Notes: a model not told the origin generated them from the sequence alone. Positions 44,843 through 55,840 are shown, counted from the first letter of the stretch. The stretch: DNA of 64,000 nucleotides from Bradyrhizobium lablabi (GCF_001440475.1 NZ_LLYB01000123.1:1-64000), one strand, 5' to 3'. Numbers and translations: made by a program.

Positions 44843-47800
44843 AGGCGCGGCGCACCATTCCCGACGCGGTTCGCGCTACCCAGGCGCGCGCATCCGATCC
44901 GGCGGCTTCCGCTTTCGTTTCGGCGAATGCGGGCTCGGGCAAGACGCACGTGCTGGTGCAGCGGGTGATCCGGCTACTGCTCGACGGCGTGGCGCCGGAA
45001 AAGATTCTTTGCATCACCTTTACCAAAGCCGCCGCCGCCAACATGGCCGAGCGCGTGTTCACTACGCTGGGCCATTGGGTGACGCTCGACGACGACGCGC
45101 TGGATGCCGCGATCCGCGAAGCAGGCATCGCCCATCCCGGCGCACGCCTGCGGAAGTCGGCGCGCAAATTGTTCGCCTGCGCGCTGGAGACGCCGGGCGG
45201 GCTGAAGGTACAGACCATTCACGCGCTGTGCACCCGGCTGCTGCAGCAATTCCCGTTCGAGGCCAACGTGCCGGCGCGCTTTGCCGTGCTCGACGAGCGC
45301 GACCAGAACGAGATGATGGAGCGCGCCAATCTCGCGGTTTTCCTCGAAGCGTCGCGCAATCCCGACAGCGCCACCGGGCGCGCACTGATGACGGCGATGG
45401 CAAGCTCCGCCGACGTCACCTTCAAGGACGTCGTGCGCGAGGCCTGTCTCAGCCGCGACTACTTCATGGCCTGGACGGACGCCGCCGGCAGCGCGCAGGC
45501 GGCGGCCGCGCAGATTTCGACGGCGCTCGGTGTTAAGCCCGACGATCGCATCGAGGATGTCGAGCGCGAGATATTGGACGGGCCGAACCTGCCGCGATCG
45601 CTCTGGCCGGAAGTCGCGTCTGCTCTGGATTGCGGGAGCAAGACCGATCAGGGCCAGGCCGCCCAGCTTCGCGCAGCGTTGATGTTTTCCGGCGCAGCCC
45701 AGGTGGAAGAATATCTCTGCGTGTTCCTCACCGACGCCGATCGCACGCCGCGCAAATCGGTGGTGACGAAGAATTTTGCGCGGGACAATCCTGCGGTTGG
45801 GCGTCTGTTCGAATCGGAAGCCCGTCGCCTCGGTCCGCTGATCGAACGCCGCCGCGCGGTGGTGGCGCGCGACCGCACCGAGGCCTTGCTCTATATCGCG
45901 ACCGCGGCGGCGGCGAATTACCGCCGCGAGAAGCAGGAGCGCGGCCTGCTCGACTATGACGACCTGATCGACAAGACGCTCGCCATGCTCGACCGCGTCG
46001 CCTCGGGCTGGGTGCACTACAAGCTCGACCGCGGCGTCGATCACGTGCTGATCGACGAAGCGCAGGATACGAGCCCGCGGCAATGGGACATCGTGGCGCA
46101 CATCATCTCCGAATTCACTTCCGGAGCGGGCGCCCGCGATGGCGTGGTGCGAACGGTGTTCGCAGTCGGCGACGAGAAGCAGTCGATCTTTTCGTTCCAG
46201 GGCGCGGCCCCGCGCGAATTCGACCTGCGCCGGCGGGCACTCCAGCGGAAGTTCGAGGGCGCCGGGCTGAAGTTCGATCCGGTGTCCTTTACCTATTCGT
46301 TCCGCTCGGGGCCGGCGATCCTGCATGCGGTCGACCAGGTGTTTCGCGAGCAGCACATCTTTCGCAGCATTCATGCGGTCGATATCGGCAATCCAATTCA
46401 TCACGCGCTGGCCGATGCCGGGCCGAGCCAGATCGATCTCTGGGAGCTTGCGGAGGCCGATGACCGGCAGGACATTGAAGGCTGGCGCGCGCCGTTCGAC
46501 GGCGTCTCGGCGACCAGCCCCGAGGTGAAGCTGGCCCGGCGCATTCAGGCCGAGATCAAGACGCTGGTGGCAAGCGGCGCCATGACCGGCAGCAAGGGCG
46601 ACCGCCGGCCGCTGTGCTATGGCGACATGCTGGTGCTGGTGCGCCGGCGCGGCAACGCATTCGACGCCGTGATCCAGGCGCTGAAGCACGCCGGCATCCC
46701 GGTCGCGGGCGCCGACCGCCTCAAGCTGACCGAGCACATCGCGATCATCGATCTGATGAACCTCGCCGATGCGCTGCTGCTGCCGCAGGACGATCTGGCG
46801 CTGGCGGTAGCATTGAAGAGCCCGCTGTTCGGGCTCGACGACGACGACCTGTTCAAGATTGCCTTCGATCGCAAAGGCTCCTCCTTACGCGCCGCATTGA
46901 CCGCGCGTGCCCCAACGGACGCCCGGCTGAGGGACGCGCTCTGGCGGCTCGAACAATGCGAGCGCCGCGTTGCCAGTGAAACGCCGTTTGCGTTCTATGC
47001 CTGGCTGCTCGGCGGCGACGGCGGCCGCGCGCGAATCCTGCGGCGGCTCGGACACGAGGCCAACGACGCACTCGATGAGTTCCTGGAGCTGGCGCTGAAT
47101 TACGAACGCAAGGCGCCGGCCTCGCTGCAGGGCTTTATGGCCTGGCTGCGCACCGCCGATCTCGAAGTGAAGCGCGACATGGAGATTTCGCGCGACGAGG
47201 TCCGCGTCATGACGGTGCACGGCGCCAAGGGTCTTGAGGCTTCCGTCGTGTTCCTGGTTGATACCACGACCTCGCCCTCGGATACGCAGCGGCTGAAACT
47301 GATCAATCTGCCGGTCGGCAATGCCGACCCGCATGCGCCCGGTGTCGTGGTCTGGGCCGGCCGCAAGGCCGAGGATCCCCCGGCCGTCGCCACCGCCCGC
47401 GCGGCAATGATCGGCGACACCGAGGATGAATACCGCCGCCTGCTCTATGTCGCGATGACGCGCGCGGCGGACCGCCTGGTCGTCGGCGGCTGCATGCCCG
47501 GCAACATGAAGAGTGTCCGGCCGCTGTCCTGGTACGATCTGATCACCAAGGGGCTCGACGGTTCCGGACTGCAGCTTCAGGAGATCGAAACGGCCGCGGG
47601 GCGGGTGAAGCGCTATGCGCGGGCGGAGGAGACCGCACCATCGGCCACTCCGGCTGCTGCGCCCTCCCCGGTGGCGCCGATCGTTCTGCCGAGCTGGCTG
47701 CTGACCCCGGCACAGCCCGAAATCTCGCCGGAAAGCCTGCTGCGCCCGTCCGACCCCGCGGACAGCGGGCATCAACCGGTGCGGACTGCCGAATCGCTTA

Positions 47801-48336
47801 TGCAGCGCGCCCGCGCCCTGCGGCGCGGCACGCTGGTGCACCGGCTCCTGCAGTCCCTGCCCGAAATCGCCGTCGAGCGCCGGCGCGAGGCCGCGCTGAC
47901 CTATCTGGCCCGCAACGCCGACGGCTGGACCGCGGAGGAACGGCAGCGGCTCGCCGAAAGCACGCTGGCCCTGATCGCAGAGGCGCGCTTTGCGCCCGTG
48001 TTTGCCCCTGGCAGCCGGGCCGAGGTCTCGATCGTCGGGCGGCTGGAGCGGCCGGGCGGGCGTCCGGCCCTGGTGTCCGGACAGATCGACCGCCTCGTGG
48101 TGACCGAAAGCGAGGTCCTGATCGTCGATTTCAAGACCAACCATACCCCGCCGAGCCGGCCCGAGGAGGCCCCGCGGGGCTACGTCCGCCAGCTTGCGCT
48201 GTACCGGGCGGTGCTCAGCAAGCTTTATCCCCAGCTCCCGGTGCGGGCCGCGCTACTCTGGACCGAAACCTCTGAATTAATGGAGATTTCGGCCCCCGCG
48301 CTGGAGGCCGAGCTGGCATCCATCATCTCGGCGTGA
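44836..48336 (+). CDS. addA: Double-strand break repair helicase AddA
   Basis: UvrD-like helicase-nuclease subunit of AddAB. 1166 residues. Walker A is ANAGSGKTHVLVQRV (near residue 36), followed by motifs such as ITFTKAAAANMAERV, DEAQDTSP and VFAVGDEKQSIFSFQGA, and motif VI region DTEDEYRRLLYVAMTRAADRL. The C-terminal nuclease has LIVDFKTNHTPP. ATG 44836 overlaps the last 7 bp of addB; the longer in-frame extension lies in addB. addB-addA-trxA is the usual order. Confidence 0.96.
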   Translation: MVKARRTIPDAVRATQARASDPAASAFVSANAGSGKTHVLVQRVIRLLLDGVAPEKILCITFTKAAAANMAERVFTTLGHWVTLDDDALDAAIREAGIAHPGARLRKSARKLFACALETPGGLKVQTIHALCTRLLQQFPFEANVPARFAVLDERDQNEMMERANLAVFLEASRNPDSATGRALMTAMASSADVTFKDVVREACLSRDYFMAWTDAAGSAQAAAAQISTALGVKPDDRIEDVEREILDGPNLPRSLWPEVASALDCGSKTDQGQAAQLRAALMFSGAAQVEEYLCVFLTDADRTPRKSVVTKNFARDNPAVGRLFESEARRLGPLIERRRAVVARDRTEALLYIATAAAANYRREKQERGLLDYDDLIDKTLAMLDRVASGWVHYKLDRGVDHVLIDEAQDTSPRQWDIVAHIISEFTSGAGARDGVVRTVFAVGDEKQSIFSFQGAAPREFDLRRRALQRKFEGAGLKFDPVSFTYSFRSGPAILHAVDQVFREQHIFRSIHAVDIGNPIHHALADAGPSQIDLWELAEADDRQDIEGWRAPFDGVSATSPEVKLARRIQAEIKTLVASGAMTGSKGDRRPLCYGDMLVLVRRRGNAFDAVIQALKHAGIPVAGADRLKLTEHIAIIDLMNLADALLLPQDDLALAVALKSPLFGLDDDDLFKIAFDRKGSSLRAALTARAPTDARLRDALWRLEQCERRVASETPFAFYAWLLGGDGGRARILRRLGHEANDALDEFLELALNYERKAPASLQGFMAWLRTADLEVKRDMEISRDEVRVMTVHGAKGLEASVVFLVDTTTSPSDTQRLKLINLPVGNADPHAPGVVVWAGRKAEDPPAVATARAAMIGDTEDEYRRLLYVAMTRAADRLVVGGCMPGNMKSVRPLSWYDLITKGLDGSGLQLQEIETAAGRVKRYARAEETAPSATPAAAPSPVAPIVLPSWLLTPAQPEISPESLLRPSDPADSGHQPVRTAESLMQRARALRRGTLVHRLLQSLPEIAVERRREAALTYLARNADGWTAEERQRLAESTLALIAEARFAPVFAPGSRAEVSIVGRLERPGGRPALVSGQIDRLVVTESEVLIVDFKTNHTPPSRPEEAPRGYVRQLALYRAVLSKLYPQLPVRAALLWTETSELMEISAPALEAELASIISA

Positions 48337-48439
48337 CCGCGCTTGACCCGGCAGGATCGCGTTCATAGGTTTGCCACATCATCCCAGGGCGCGATTCTTG
48401 ACCGCGCCCCTTAATTTCTAACCGAACGAGGTAATTCCG

Positions 48440-48760
48440 ATGGCCGTTGGCAAGGTTTCTGACGCCGATTTCGAAGCCGAAGTGCTCAAGGCGACCGGGC
48501 CGGTGGTCGTCGACTTCTGGGCCGAATGGTGCGGCCCCTGCCGCATGATCGCCCCTGCCCTCGACGAGATTTCCGGCGCGATGGGCGACAAGGTCAAGAT
48601 CGTGAAGCTGAACGTCGACGAGAGCCCGAAGACGGCCTCGAAATACGGCGTGATGTCGATCCCGACCCTGATGATCTTCAAGGGCGGCGAGATGGCCTCC
48701 CGCCAGGTCGGCGCCGCGCCGAAGGCCAAGCTGCAGCAGTGGATCACCGCGGCGGTCTGA
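48440..48760 (+). CDS. trxA: Thioredoxin
   Basis: Protein-disulfide reductase, 106 residues. Active-site WCGPC with Cys31 and Cys34, then the cis-Pro motif SIPTLMIFKGG. Length and sequence are typical of Trx1. It is 103 bp after addA and is followed by a terminator. A ribosome site GAGGTAATTCCG lies before ATG 48440. Confidence 0.97.
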   Translation: MAVGKVSDADFEAEVLKATGPVVVDFWAEWCGPCRMIAPALDEISGAMGDKVKIVKLNVDESPKTASKYGVMSIPTLMIFKGGEMASRQVGAAPKAKLQQWITAAV

Positions 48761-48787
48761 TCGACGCTTTTTTAGAATTTTTCCGAC

Positions 48788-48819
48788 AACGGCCGGCGAA
48801 TTGCCGGCCGTTTTGTTTT
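48788..48819 (+). terminator. Rho-independent terminator after trxA
   Basis: AACGGCCGGC (48788-48797), loop GAATT, GCCGGCCGTT (48803-48812), followed by TTGTTTT. Lies 28 nt after the trxA stop. Confidence 0.9.
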
Positions 48820-48833
48820 GCAGCCAATGATCT

Positions 48834-48923
48834 CGTAGCCCGGGTGGAGCGTAGCGTAACCCGGGGCCTTGTTGCAGGCGGCAGAAGCTATCCCACGTTT
48901 CGCTTCGCTCCACCCGGGCTACG
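48834..48923. repeat. Palindromic repeat, CGTAGCCCGG family, copy 2
   Basis: Perfect 18-bp arms CGTAGCCCGGGTGGAGCG (48834-48851) / CGCTCCACCCGGGCTACG (48906-48923). It belongs to the same family as 20902-20996 (shared CGTAGCCCGG-TGGAGCG core). It lies between trxA and the convergent phosphoesterase gene, whose stop is 4 nt away. Confidence 0.85.
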
Positions 48924-48926
48924 GGA

Positions 48927-49667
48927 TTAGCGGACCCATCCCGTCGCCAGCGCGGATGCAAATTCAGGATCGCCGTTGCGGCGAGCCAATGCCGCCATAG
49001 CATCGCTATCGTACGGCACATGACGGAAGGTGACGCGCCAGCTTCCCGATGCAAGTTCGAGAACCGCGTAGCGGGCGTCGGGCGTGCCCGCCTCTATCCG
49101 GTGCGGAAACGGCACGTTGTAGGAAAAGCCGGGACTACCGACGCTGCCGGGATTGACCACCAGGCGTCCGTCGCCGAGCCGCACCGCGCGCGCGATATGG
49201 GTATGTGCGCACAGAATCAGCGACTGCGAGATTCCCTCCGCTTCCTTTTCGATGGCCTTCAACGGAGACATCCTGACCGAGCCGTCAGGCGTCACGGTCT
49301 CCAGCCAGTAAACATTATCGTCGGCAGGCGTCGCGTGGCAGAGAAACACCTGCTCGCGAAATATCCGCGTTGATGGCACCTTGCGCAACCAGTCGAGATG
49401 GTCGATGCCGAGTTGCGCATAAGCGGGCCGGTCCCACGAACCCATCTTCTCGACCGGACGGTCGATCAGCCAGCGATCGTGATTGCCGAGCACGTGAACG
49501 GCATCGAGCGCCATCAATGCATCCATGGTGCGCCGCGCTTCGAGCGGGCCGCTCGCCATGTCGCCGAGATTGACGATCTCCTCGATGCCCTGCGCTCGTA
49601 TGTCGGCAAGGACCGCTTCCAGCGCGAGATAATTTCCATGGACGTCGGCAATCGCGGCAAAACGCAT
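48927..49667 (-). CDS. Metallophosphoesterase family protein
   Basis: 246 residues of the calcineurin-like fold. Motifs in order: ADVHGN, NLGDMASG, LGNHDRWL, CHATPADDN and HTHIARAV, giving the usual D-x-H, GD, GNHD/E and H-x-H metal ligands. YfcE-like or diadenosine-type activity is possible; the substrate is not known. ATG 49667 is preferred to the ten extra upstream codons. It lies alone, between trxA (opposite strand) and folC. Confidence 0.85.
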   Translation of the reverse strand: MRFAAIADVHGNYLALEAVLADIRAQGIEEIVNLGDMASGPLEARRTMDALMALDAVHVLGNHDRWLIDRPVEKMGSWDRPAYAQLGIDHLDWLRKVPSTRIFREQVFLCHATPADDNVYWLETVTPDGSVRMSPLKAIEKEAEGISQSLILCAHTHIARAVRLGDGRLVVNPGSVGSPGFSYNVPFPHRIEAGTPDARYAVLELASGSWRVTFRHVPYDSDAMAALARRNGDPEFASALATGWVR

Positions 49668-49909
49668 GTTGATTACAGCTCCCCAGTCGTGTCTCACAAT
49701 GCAACAACGACGCTACGGCTCCTACCTCATTTGGGTGAAACCAGCCTGCAACATTATCCTTGTTTCCTATTGCGGAACTCAGGTTCCTGCTCGCGGCTTT
49801 CAGACACGTTGGTTAGTCTTTGCAAACACCGGGGCTGGCGAATTCCATAAACAATCAATTATTTCTTCCCGGGCGGCCGCTGGAAGCAATTCCAGCGGTC
49901 ATTTAATTT
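49668..49909. other. 242-bp intergenic region with hairpin
   Basis: Lower GC than its surroundings and no gene I can support; short frames here have no ribosome site or family. A hairpin CCGCTGGAA (49877-49885) / TTCCAGCGG (49890-49898), loop GCAA, sits 12 nt beyond the folC stop and may end the trp-accD-folC transcript, although no T-run follows on the reverse strand. Confidence 0.4.
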
Positions 49910-51250
49910 CTAGCCCGGCGGCGTGCCGTTGACCGCGAGCACGTGTCCGGCGAGATAGAGCGAGCCGGTAATCAGAATCCGCGGCGGTACTTCGTAGGCG
50001 AGACGTGACAGCGCGTGCAGCGCCGCTTCAACGCTTGCAGCATTTTCCACGCGCATGCCGAGCGCGCGCGCCGCATCTGCCAGCCGGTCCGGCGGCATCG
50101 CGTTGTCGCGACCGGGAATCGGCACCGCCATGATATGGCGTGTGAGACCCGCGAAATTGGCGAGGAACGCGCCCGCATCCTTGTTCGCCATCATGCCTGC
50201 GATCACCACCAGCGGCCGCGATACCCGCTCTTCGAGATCACCGAGCGCGGCTGCGGCGACGCGGCCGCCTTCAGCATTGTGTCCGCCATCGAGCCAGATC
50301 TCGCAGCCCTTCGGCCCCTGATCGACCAGCGCGCCGGCGACCAGCCGCTGCATGCGCGCGGGCCATTCGGCGCCAACGATGCCGGCTTCGAAGGCCGGCA
50401 TGCCGATCTTGAACGTCTCGATTGCGCGCAAGGTTGCGATCGCAAGGCCGGCATTGTCGAACTGATGCCGCCCGAACAGTTTTGGCGCCGCAAGGTCCAA
50501 CAGGCCGCGCTCGTCCTGATAGACCAGCCGTCCGCGCTCGACGCCGACATGCCATTGCTGGCCTGCCGCATGAAGCGGCGCGCGCATGCGATTGGCCTGC
50601 GCCTCGATCACCGACATCGCCTCCGCCGCCTGCTCCGCGCAGATCACCGGCGCGCCGCGCTTGATGATGGCAGCCTTCTCGCCGGCAATCGCGGTCAGGG
50701 AATTACCGAGAAACTCGGTGTGGTCCATGCTGACCGGCGTGATGACGGCGGCGACCGGCCGATCGATGACGTTGGTGGCGTCCAACCTTCCGCCGAGACC
50801 GGTCTCCAGCAGCACGACATCGGCGTCATGTTCCGCGAACAGGCAAAACGCCGCCGCGGTCTCCATCTCGAAAATGGTGATCGGATCGCCCGCGTTGACC
50901 TGATCGCAATGCTCCAGCACCCGGCGCAATTCGGCATCATCAGCAAGCCGTCCACCGCCGCTCTCGCCGATGCGATAGCATTCGTTGATCCGCACCAGAT
51001 AGGGCGAGGTGTAGACGTGGACACGCATCCCTGCGGCTTCGAGGATCGCCCGCAGGTAAGCGATGGTAGAGCCCTTGCCATTGGTGCCGGCGATATGGAT
51101 CACCGGCGGCAGCGTCCGCTCGGGATGATCCAGCCGCGCCAGCAGGCGGTGCATGCGATCGAGGCTGAGATCGATGCGCTTCGGATGCAGCGCAGACAGC
51201 CGCGCGATCAACTCACCGAGCGGCTGAGGATTGGCGGCCGGCAGGCTCAC
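49910..51250 (-). CDS. folC: Folylpolyglutamate/dihydrofolate synthase FolC
   Basis: Adds L-glutamate to dihydropteroate or to tetrahydrofolate. 446 residues from GTG 51250, which overlaps the accD stop (GTGA); longer upstream codons lie in accD. P-loop IAGTNGKGSTIAYL, then HIYTSPYLVRINECYRI-like YTSPYLVRINE and LLETGLGGRLDATNVI are typical, with the C-terminal LDGGHNAEG motif. Last gene of trpF-trpB-trpA-accD-folC. Confidence 0.96.
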   Translation of the reverse strand: MSLPAANPQPLGELIARLSALHPKRIDLSLDRMHRLLARLDHPERTLPPVIHIAGTNGKGSTIAYLRAILEAAGMRVHVYTSPYLVRINECYRIGESGGGRLADDAELRRVLEHCDQVNAGDPITIFEMETAAAFCLFAEHDADVVLLETGLGGRLDATNVIDRPVAAVITPVSMDHTEFLGNSLTAIAGEKAAIIKRGAPVICAEQAAEAMSVIEAQANRMRAPLHAAGQQWHVGVERGRLVYQDERGLLDLAAPKLFGRHQFDNAGLAIATLRAIETFKIGMPAFEAGIVGAEWPARMQRLVAGALVDQGPKGCEIWLDGGHNAEGGRVAAAALGDLEERVSRPLVVIAGMMANKDAGAFLANFAGLTRHIMAVPIPGRDNAMPPDRLADAARALGMRVENAASVEAALHALSRLAYEVPPRILITGSLYLAGHVLAVNGTPPG

Positions 51251-52188
51251 GCGTGGGGCGCAGCCGGCACAGCTTCCGGCGCCGAGACGATCTGGGCGGG
51301 GTCCGTGACCTGCGGCGAAGGCCTGGAGGCTGTTTCGAGCGGCGGCGATTTGGTCAAGAGCCGGCACAGCCGCGCCAGCGTCGGACGCATCTCGTGGCGA
51401 TGCACCACCAGGTCGATCATGCCATGGTCGAGCAGATATTCGGCGCGCTGGAATCCTTCCGGCAGCTTCTCGCGGATGGTCTGCTCGATCACGCGCGCGC
51501 CGGCGAAGCCGATCAGCGCGCCCGGCTCGGCAATATGGACGTCTCCCAGCATGGCGTAGGACGCAGTAACGCCGCCGGTGGTCGGATTGGTCAGCACCAC
51601 GATGTAGGGCAGCTTCGCCTCGCGCAGCATCTGCACGCCGACGGTGGTGCGCGGCATCTGCATCAGCGACAGGATGCCTTCCTGCATGCGCGCGCCGCCG
51701 CTAGCCGCGAACATGATGAAGGGCGACTTCTTTTCGAGCGCAAGCTCGAGCCCGCGCACGATCGCCTCGCCCGCGGCCATGCCGAGCGAGCCGCCCATGA
51801 AGTCGAAATCCTGCACCGCGATGACGACGCCGGCGCCTTCCAGCTTGCCGTAGCCGACCTTGATCGCGTCGTTCAGCCCGGTCTTGGCGCGGGCATCCTT
51901 GATGCGGTCGACATATTTGCGCTCATCGCGAAACTTCAGCGGATCGGCCGTCACCTCGGGCAGGGCGATGTCGTACCAGGTCTCGTTGTCGAAGATCGAC
52001 TTCAGCCGCGCCACCGCGCCCATGCGCATGTGATAGTTCGAGCCGGGGATGACGAACTGGTTGGCCTCGACGTCCTTGTAGAACACGAGCTGCCCGGAAT
52101 CCGGGCACTTGATCCACAGATTCTCCGGCGTCTCGCGGCGCAGGATGTTGCGGATTTTTGGCCTGACGACGTTGGTGAGCCAATTCAT
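51247..52188 (-). CDS. accD: Acetyl-CoA carboxylase carboxyltransferase subunit beta (AccD)
   Basis: Carboxyltransferase half of acetyl-CoA carboxylase, the first step of fatty acid synthesis. 313 residues with the crotonase-type core (DFDFMGGSLGMAAGEAIVRGLE, FAASGGARMQEGILSLMQMPRT, TNPTTGGVTASYAMLGDV, PGALIGFAGARVIEQTI). The N-terminal zinc ribbon has lost three of four Cys: Cys28 remains, but the others are Ser31, Ile47 and Ser50. The C-terminal tail is Pro/Ala-rich. The start is at 52188, 103 bp after trpA, and folC follows with overlap. Confidence 0.96.
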   Translation of the reverse strand: MNWLTNVVRPKIRNILRRETPENLWIKCPDSGQLVFYKDVEANQFVIPGSNYHMRMGAVARLKSIFDNETWYDIALPEVTADPLKFRDERKYVDRIKDARAKTGLNDAIKVGYGKLEGAGVVIAVQDFDFMGGSLGMAAGEAIVRGLELALEKKSPFIMFAASGGARMQEGILSLMQMPRTTVGVQMLREAKLPYIVVLTNPTTGGVTASYAMLGDVHIAEPGALIGFAGARVIEQTIREKLPEGFQRAEYLLDHGMIDLVVHRHEMRPTLARLCRLLTKSPPLETASRPSPQVTDPAQIVSAPEAVPAAPHA

Positions 52189-52291
52189 GGTTCGCTCCGA
52201 AATGCGGTTGAACGCATCAGATGAGATATATGGCCGCCCGCCCGAAGGCAGGCAAGCCGCCGTTAACGTCTATTTCCACGCAAATTGTGGC

Positions 52292-53124
52292 TTATTCCGC
52301 AGCCTGCTTCGCGCCCCGGACGCCCTGCGCCAGCGACGCCACCAGATCGGCGACCGCGGCTACCGTCTTGCTGGTCGCCTGCCCCTGGGTATCGAGGCTG
52401 TCTCGCAACGCATCGACCAGGGCCGTGCCGACCACGGCGCCATTGGCCTTCTCGGCAATCGCGCGCGCCGCCTGCGGCGTGCGGATGCCAAAGCCCACGC
52501 ACACCGGGAGCTTGGTGTGACGCTTGATACGGGCGACCGCATCGCCGACGGCCTTCGAATCGGCCGCGGCAGCGCCGGTAATACCGGTGATCGAGACGTA
52601 GTAGACGAAGCCGGAGGTATTCGCGAGCACCGCGGGCAGACGCTTGTCGTCGGTCGTCGGTGTCGCGAGGCGGATGAAGTTGAGCCCGGCCTTCAGCGCG
52701 GGAATGCAGAGCTCATCGTCCTCCTCCGGCGGCAGGTCGACGATGATGAGGCCGTCGACGCCCGCGCTCTTGGCGTCGGCGAGGAACTTGTCGACGCCAT
52801 AGATGTAGATCGGATTGTAATAGCCCATCAGCACCAGCGGCGTGGTGTCGTCCTCCTTGCGGAAGCCGCGCACCATCTCGAGCGTCTTCCGTAAGGTCAT
52901 ACCGCCTTTGAGAGCGCGCAGGCCCGCGGCCTGGATCGACGGACCGTCCGCCATCGGATCGGTGAAGGGCATGCCGATCTCGATGATATCGGCGCCGGCC
53001 TTGGGCAGCGCCTTGATGATGTCGAGCGATGTCTTCGGATCAGGATCGCCGGCCATCAGGAAGGTGACGAAAGCCGAGCGGCCTTCTTTTGCGAGTTCGG
53101 CAAAGCGTGCATCGATACGGGTAG

Positions 53125-53128
<4 letters not shown>
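52292..53128 (-). CDS. trpA: Tryptophan synthase alpha subunit
   Basis: Cleaves indole-3-glycerol phosphate to indole and glyceraldehyde 3-phosphate. 278 residues from GTG 53128, which overlaps the trpB stop. Catalytic Glu and Asp lie in IIEIGMPFTDPMADGPSIQ, and the phosphate loop is VCVGFGI. The longer upstream frame lies in trpB and is not used. Part of trpFBA-accD-folC. Confidence 0.97.
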
Positions 53129-54338
<1,210 letters not shown>

Positions 54339-54342
<4 letters not shown>

Positions 54343-54998
54343 CGGACCATCAGTCCTTCGCTGGCGCGCGCGGCGCGAATGAAATTGCGGATCAGCTCGG
54401 GATCCTTGACGCCGGGCGAGCTTTCAACGCCGGAAGATACATCGACGCCGCCGGCGCGGGTGACGCGAATGGCCTCCGCCACATTGTCGGCGGTAAGGCC
54501 GCCCGAGACCATGAACGGCAGTTTGAGATCGAGCTTTTCCAGAACGTGCCAGTCGAACACCGCGCCCAGCCCGCCGGGGCGAGTAGCGCCCTTCGGCGCA
54601 CGGGCATCGAACAGGATGCGATCGGCCACACTGGCATAGCCCGGCAGCGCCGCGAGATCGGTTGAGGTCTCGACCGCAACCACCTTCATCACCGGAAGGG
54701 AAAACTTCGCCTTGATGTCGCGCACCCGCGCGATGGTTTCCTTGCCGTGTAGCTGCAGGAGATCCGGCCGCAACGTCTCGATGACGTTTTCCAGCGTCGC
54801 ATCGTCGGCATCGACCGTCAGCGCCACCTTGGTCGCGCGGCCCTTGGCCTGCTTACCGAGTTCGCGCGCGACCTCGAGGCCGAGATGGCGCGGCGACGGC
54901 GGAAAGAACACGAAGCCCACCATGTCGGCGCCCGCCGAGAGCGCTACCTCGAGCGTCTCGCGCGTGGACAGGCCGCAAATTTTGACGAGCAGGGACAT
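54339..54998 (-). CDS. trpF: Phosphoribosylanthranilate isomerase
   Basis: Amadori rearrangement of N-(5-phosphoribosyl)anthranilate in tryptophan synthesis. 219 residues, TIM barrel. Catalytic Cys in VKICGLSTRE, FVFFPPSPRH, and the phosphate-site segment FMVSGGLTADNV near the end. First gene of the trpF-trpB-trpA-accD-folC group, 63 bp after the LapA-type gene. Confidence 0.96.
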
Positions 54999-55061
54999 GG
55001 TCTCTCGGGCGCATAGTTCGAGCCCCGTAACCGGCCGGAACCGGGGCTGACGGGGCGGGTT

Positions 55062-55460
55062 CTACAACGTCGCGCCCTGCTTGTCTCGCCCGGCGGCCCC
55101 ATAGAATCCGTAACTGGACGGCGCCGGAAGCCGCTGCTGATCGGCCCGGGACACCGCCGCCGCAGCTCGCAAATCAGCCGTTTCCGCCCGGGCACGGCGG
55201 GCATCCGCCTCGTGGTGGCGCGCCGCCCGGCGCCAGTGGCGCTGCCGGAACCAGGTCGCCATGCCGCCAGCCACGACCCCCAGAATGGCCACCGTAATGA
55301 TCACGGCGAACAGCGGCATGCTCACCGCAATCGCCGGATCGGCCGCATTGAAGGGATCGAACGACACCGTCACGAAATGGCGGTTGGCCACCGCAAAGAC
55401 GATGAAGATCAGGCCTAGGGGGATGACGACCAGCGCCGTGAAGAACTTTCGCATGACCAT
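55062..55460 (-). CDS. LapA-type (DUF1049) membrane protein
   Basis: 132 residues with two membrane helices (about 7-27, FTALVVIPLGLIFIVFAVA, and 47-67, MPLFAVIITVAILGVVAGGMA) and a C-terminal soluble part of charged helical residues (WRRAARHHEADARRARAETADL). Matches the lipopolysaccharide assembly LapA family. In E. coli LapA works with LapB; no LapB-like gene is seen here. It lies between ihfB and trpF. Confidence 0.85.
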   Translation of the reverse strand: MVMRKFFTALVVIPLGLIFIVFAVANRHFVTVSFDPFNAADPAIAVSMPLFAVIITVAILGVVAGGMATWFRQRHWRRAARHHEADARRARAETADLRAAAAVSRADQQRLPAPSSYGFYGAAGRDKQGATL

Positions 55461-55534
55461 CTCTCGGTGTGATGGAGAAAGGCGGGTACGAGCCCCGCAA
55501 CACGGCTACATCGCGTCAAAGTCCGAAAAAAGCC

Positions 55535-55840
55535 TTACGCACCGGCCTCGGGCGAGCTGTCGTCGCGATTCAGCCGCTCGCGCATTTCCTTGCCGGTCTT
55601 GAAGAACGGGACGCTCTTCTGGTCGACCGGCACATGCGCGCCGGTGCGTGGATTGCGGCCTGCGCGCGCTGGGCGATGTTTGACCGAGAAGGCGCCGAAG
55701 CCGCGCAACTCGACACGGTCGCCGCGTGCCAAAGCCGCGACGATCTCATCGAGGATCGCGTTCACAATGTTCTCCACATCCCGCTGATAGAGGTGCGGGT
55801 TGTGCTCGGCGATGCGCTGAACAAGTTCGGATTTGATCAT
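55535..55840 (-). CDS. ihfB: Integration host factor subunit beta
   Basis: DNA-bending histone-like protein, partner of IhfA. 101 residues, close to the usual 94-105. Motifs DEIVAALARGDRVELRGFGAFSVK and RAGRNPRTGAHVPVDQKSVPFFKTGKEMRERL are typical; the Pro of GRNPRTG is the intercalating residue. sppA and ihfB are adjacent as in many alphaproteobacteria. Confidence 0.96.
   Translation of the reverse strand: MIKSELVQRIAEHNPHLYQRDVENIVNAILDEIVAALARGDRVELRGFGAFSVKHRPARAGRNPRTGAHVPVDQKSVPFFKTGKEMRERLNRDDSSPEAGA

Noticed and set aside
44974..46737. 587-residue reverse frame opposite addA
   Set aside because: Lies wholly within AddA helicase motifs and has no ribosome site or family.
49666..49932. 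88-residue frame in the phosphoesterase-folC gap
   Set aside because: No ribosome site, no recognisable family, and the start overlaps the phosphoesterase start on the other strand.
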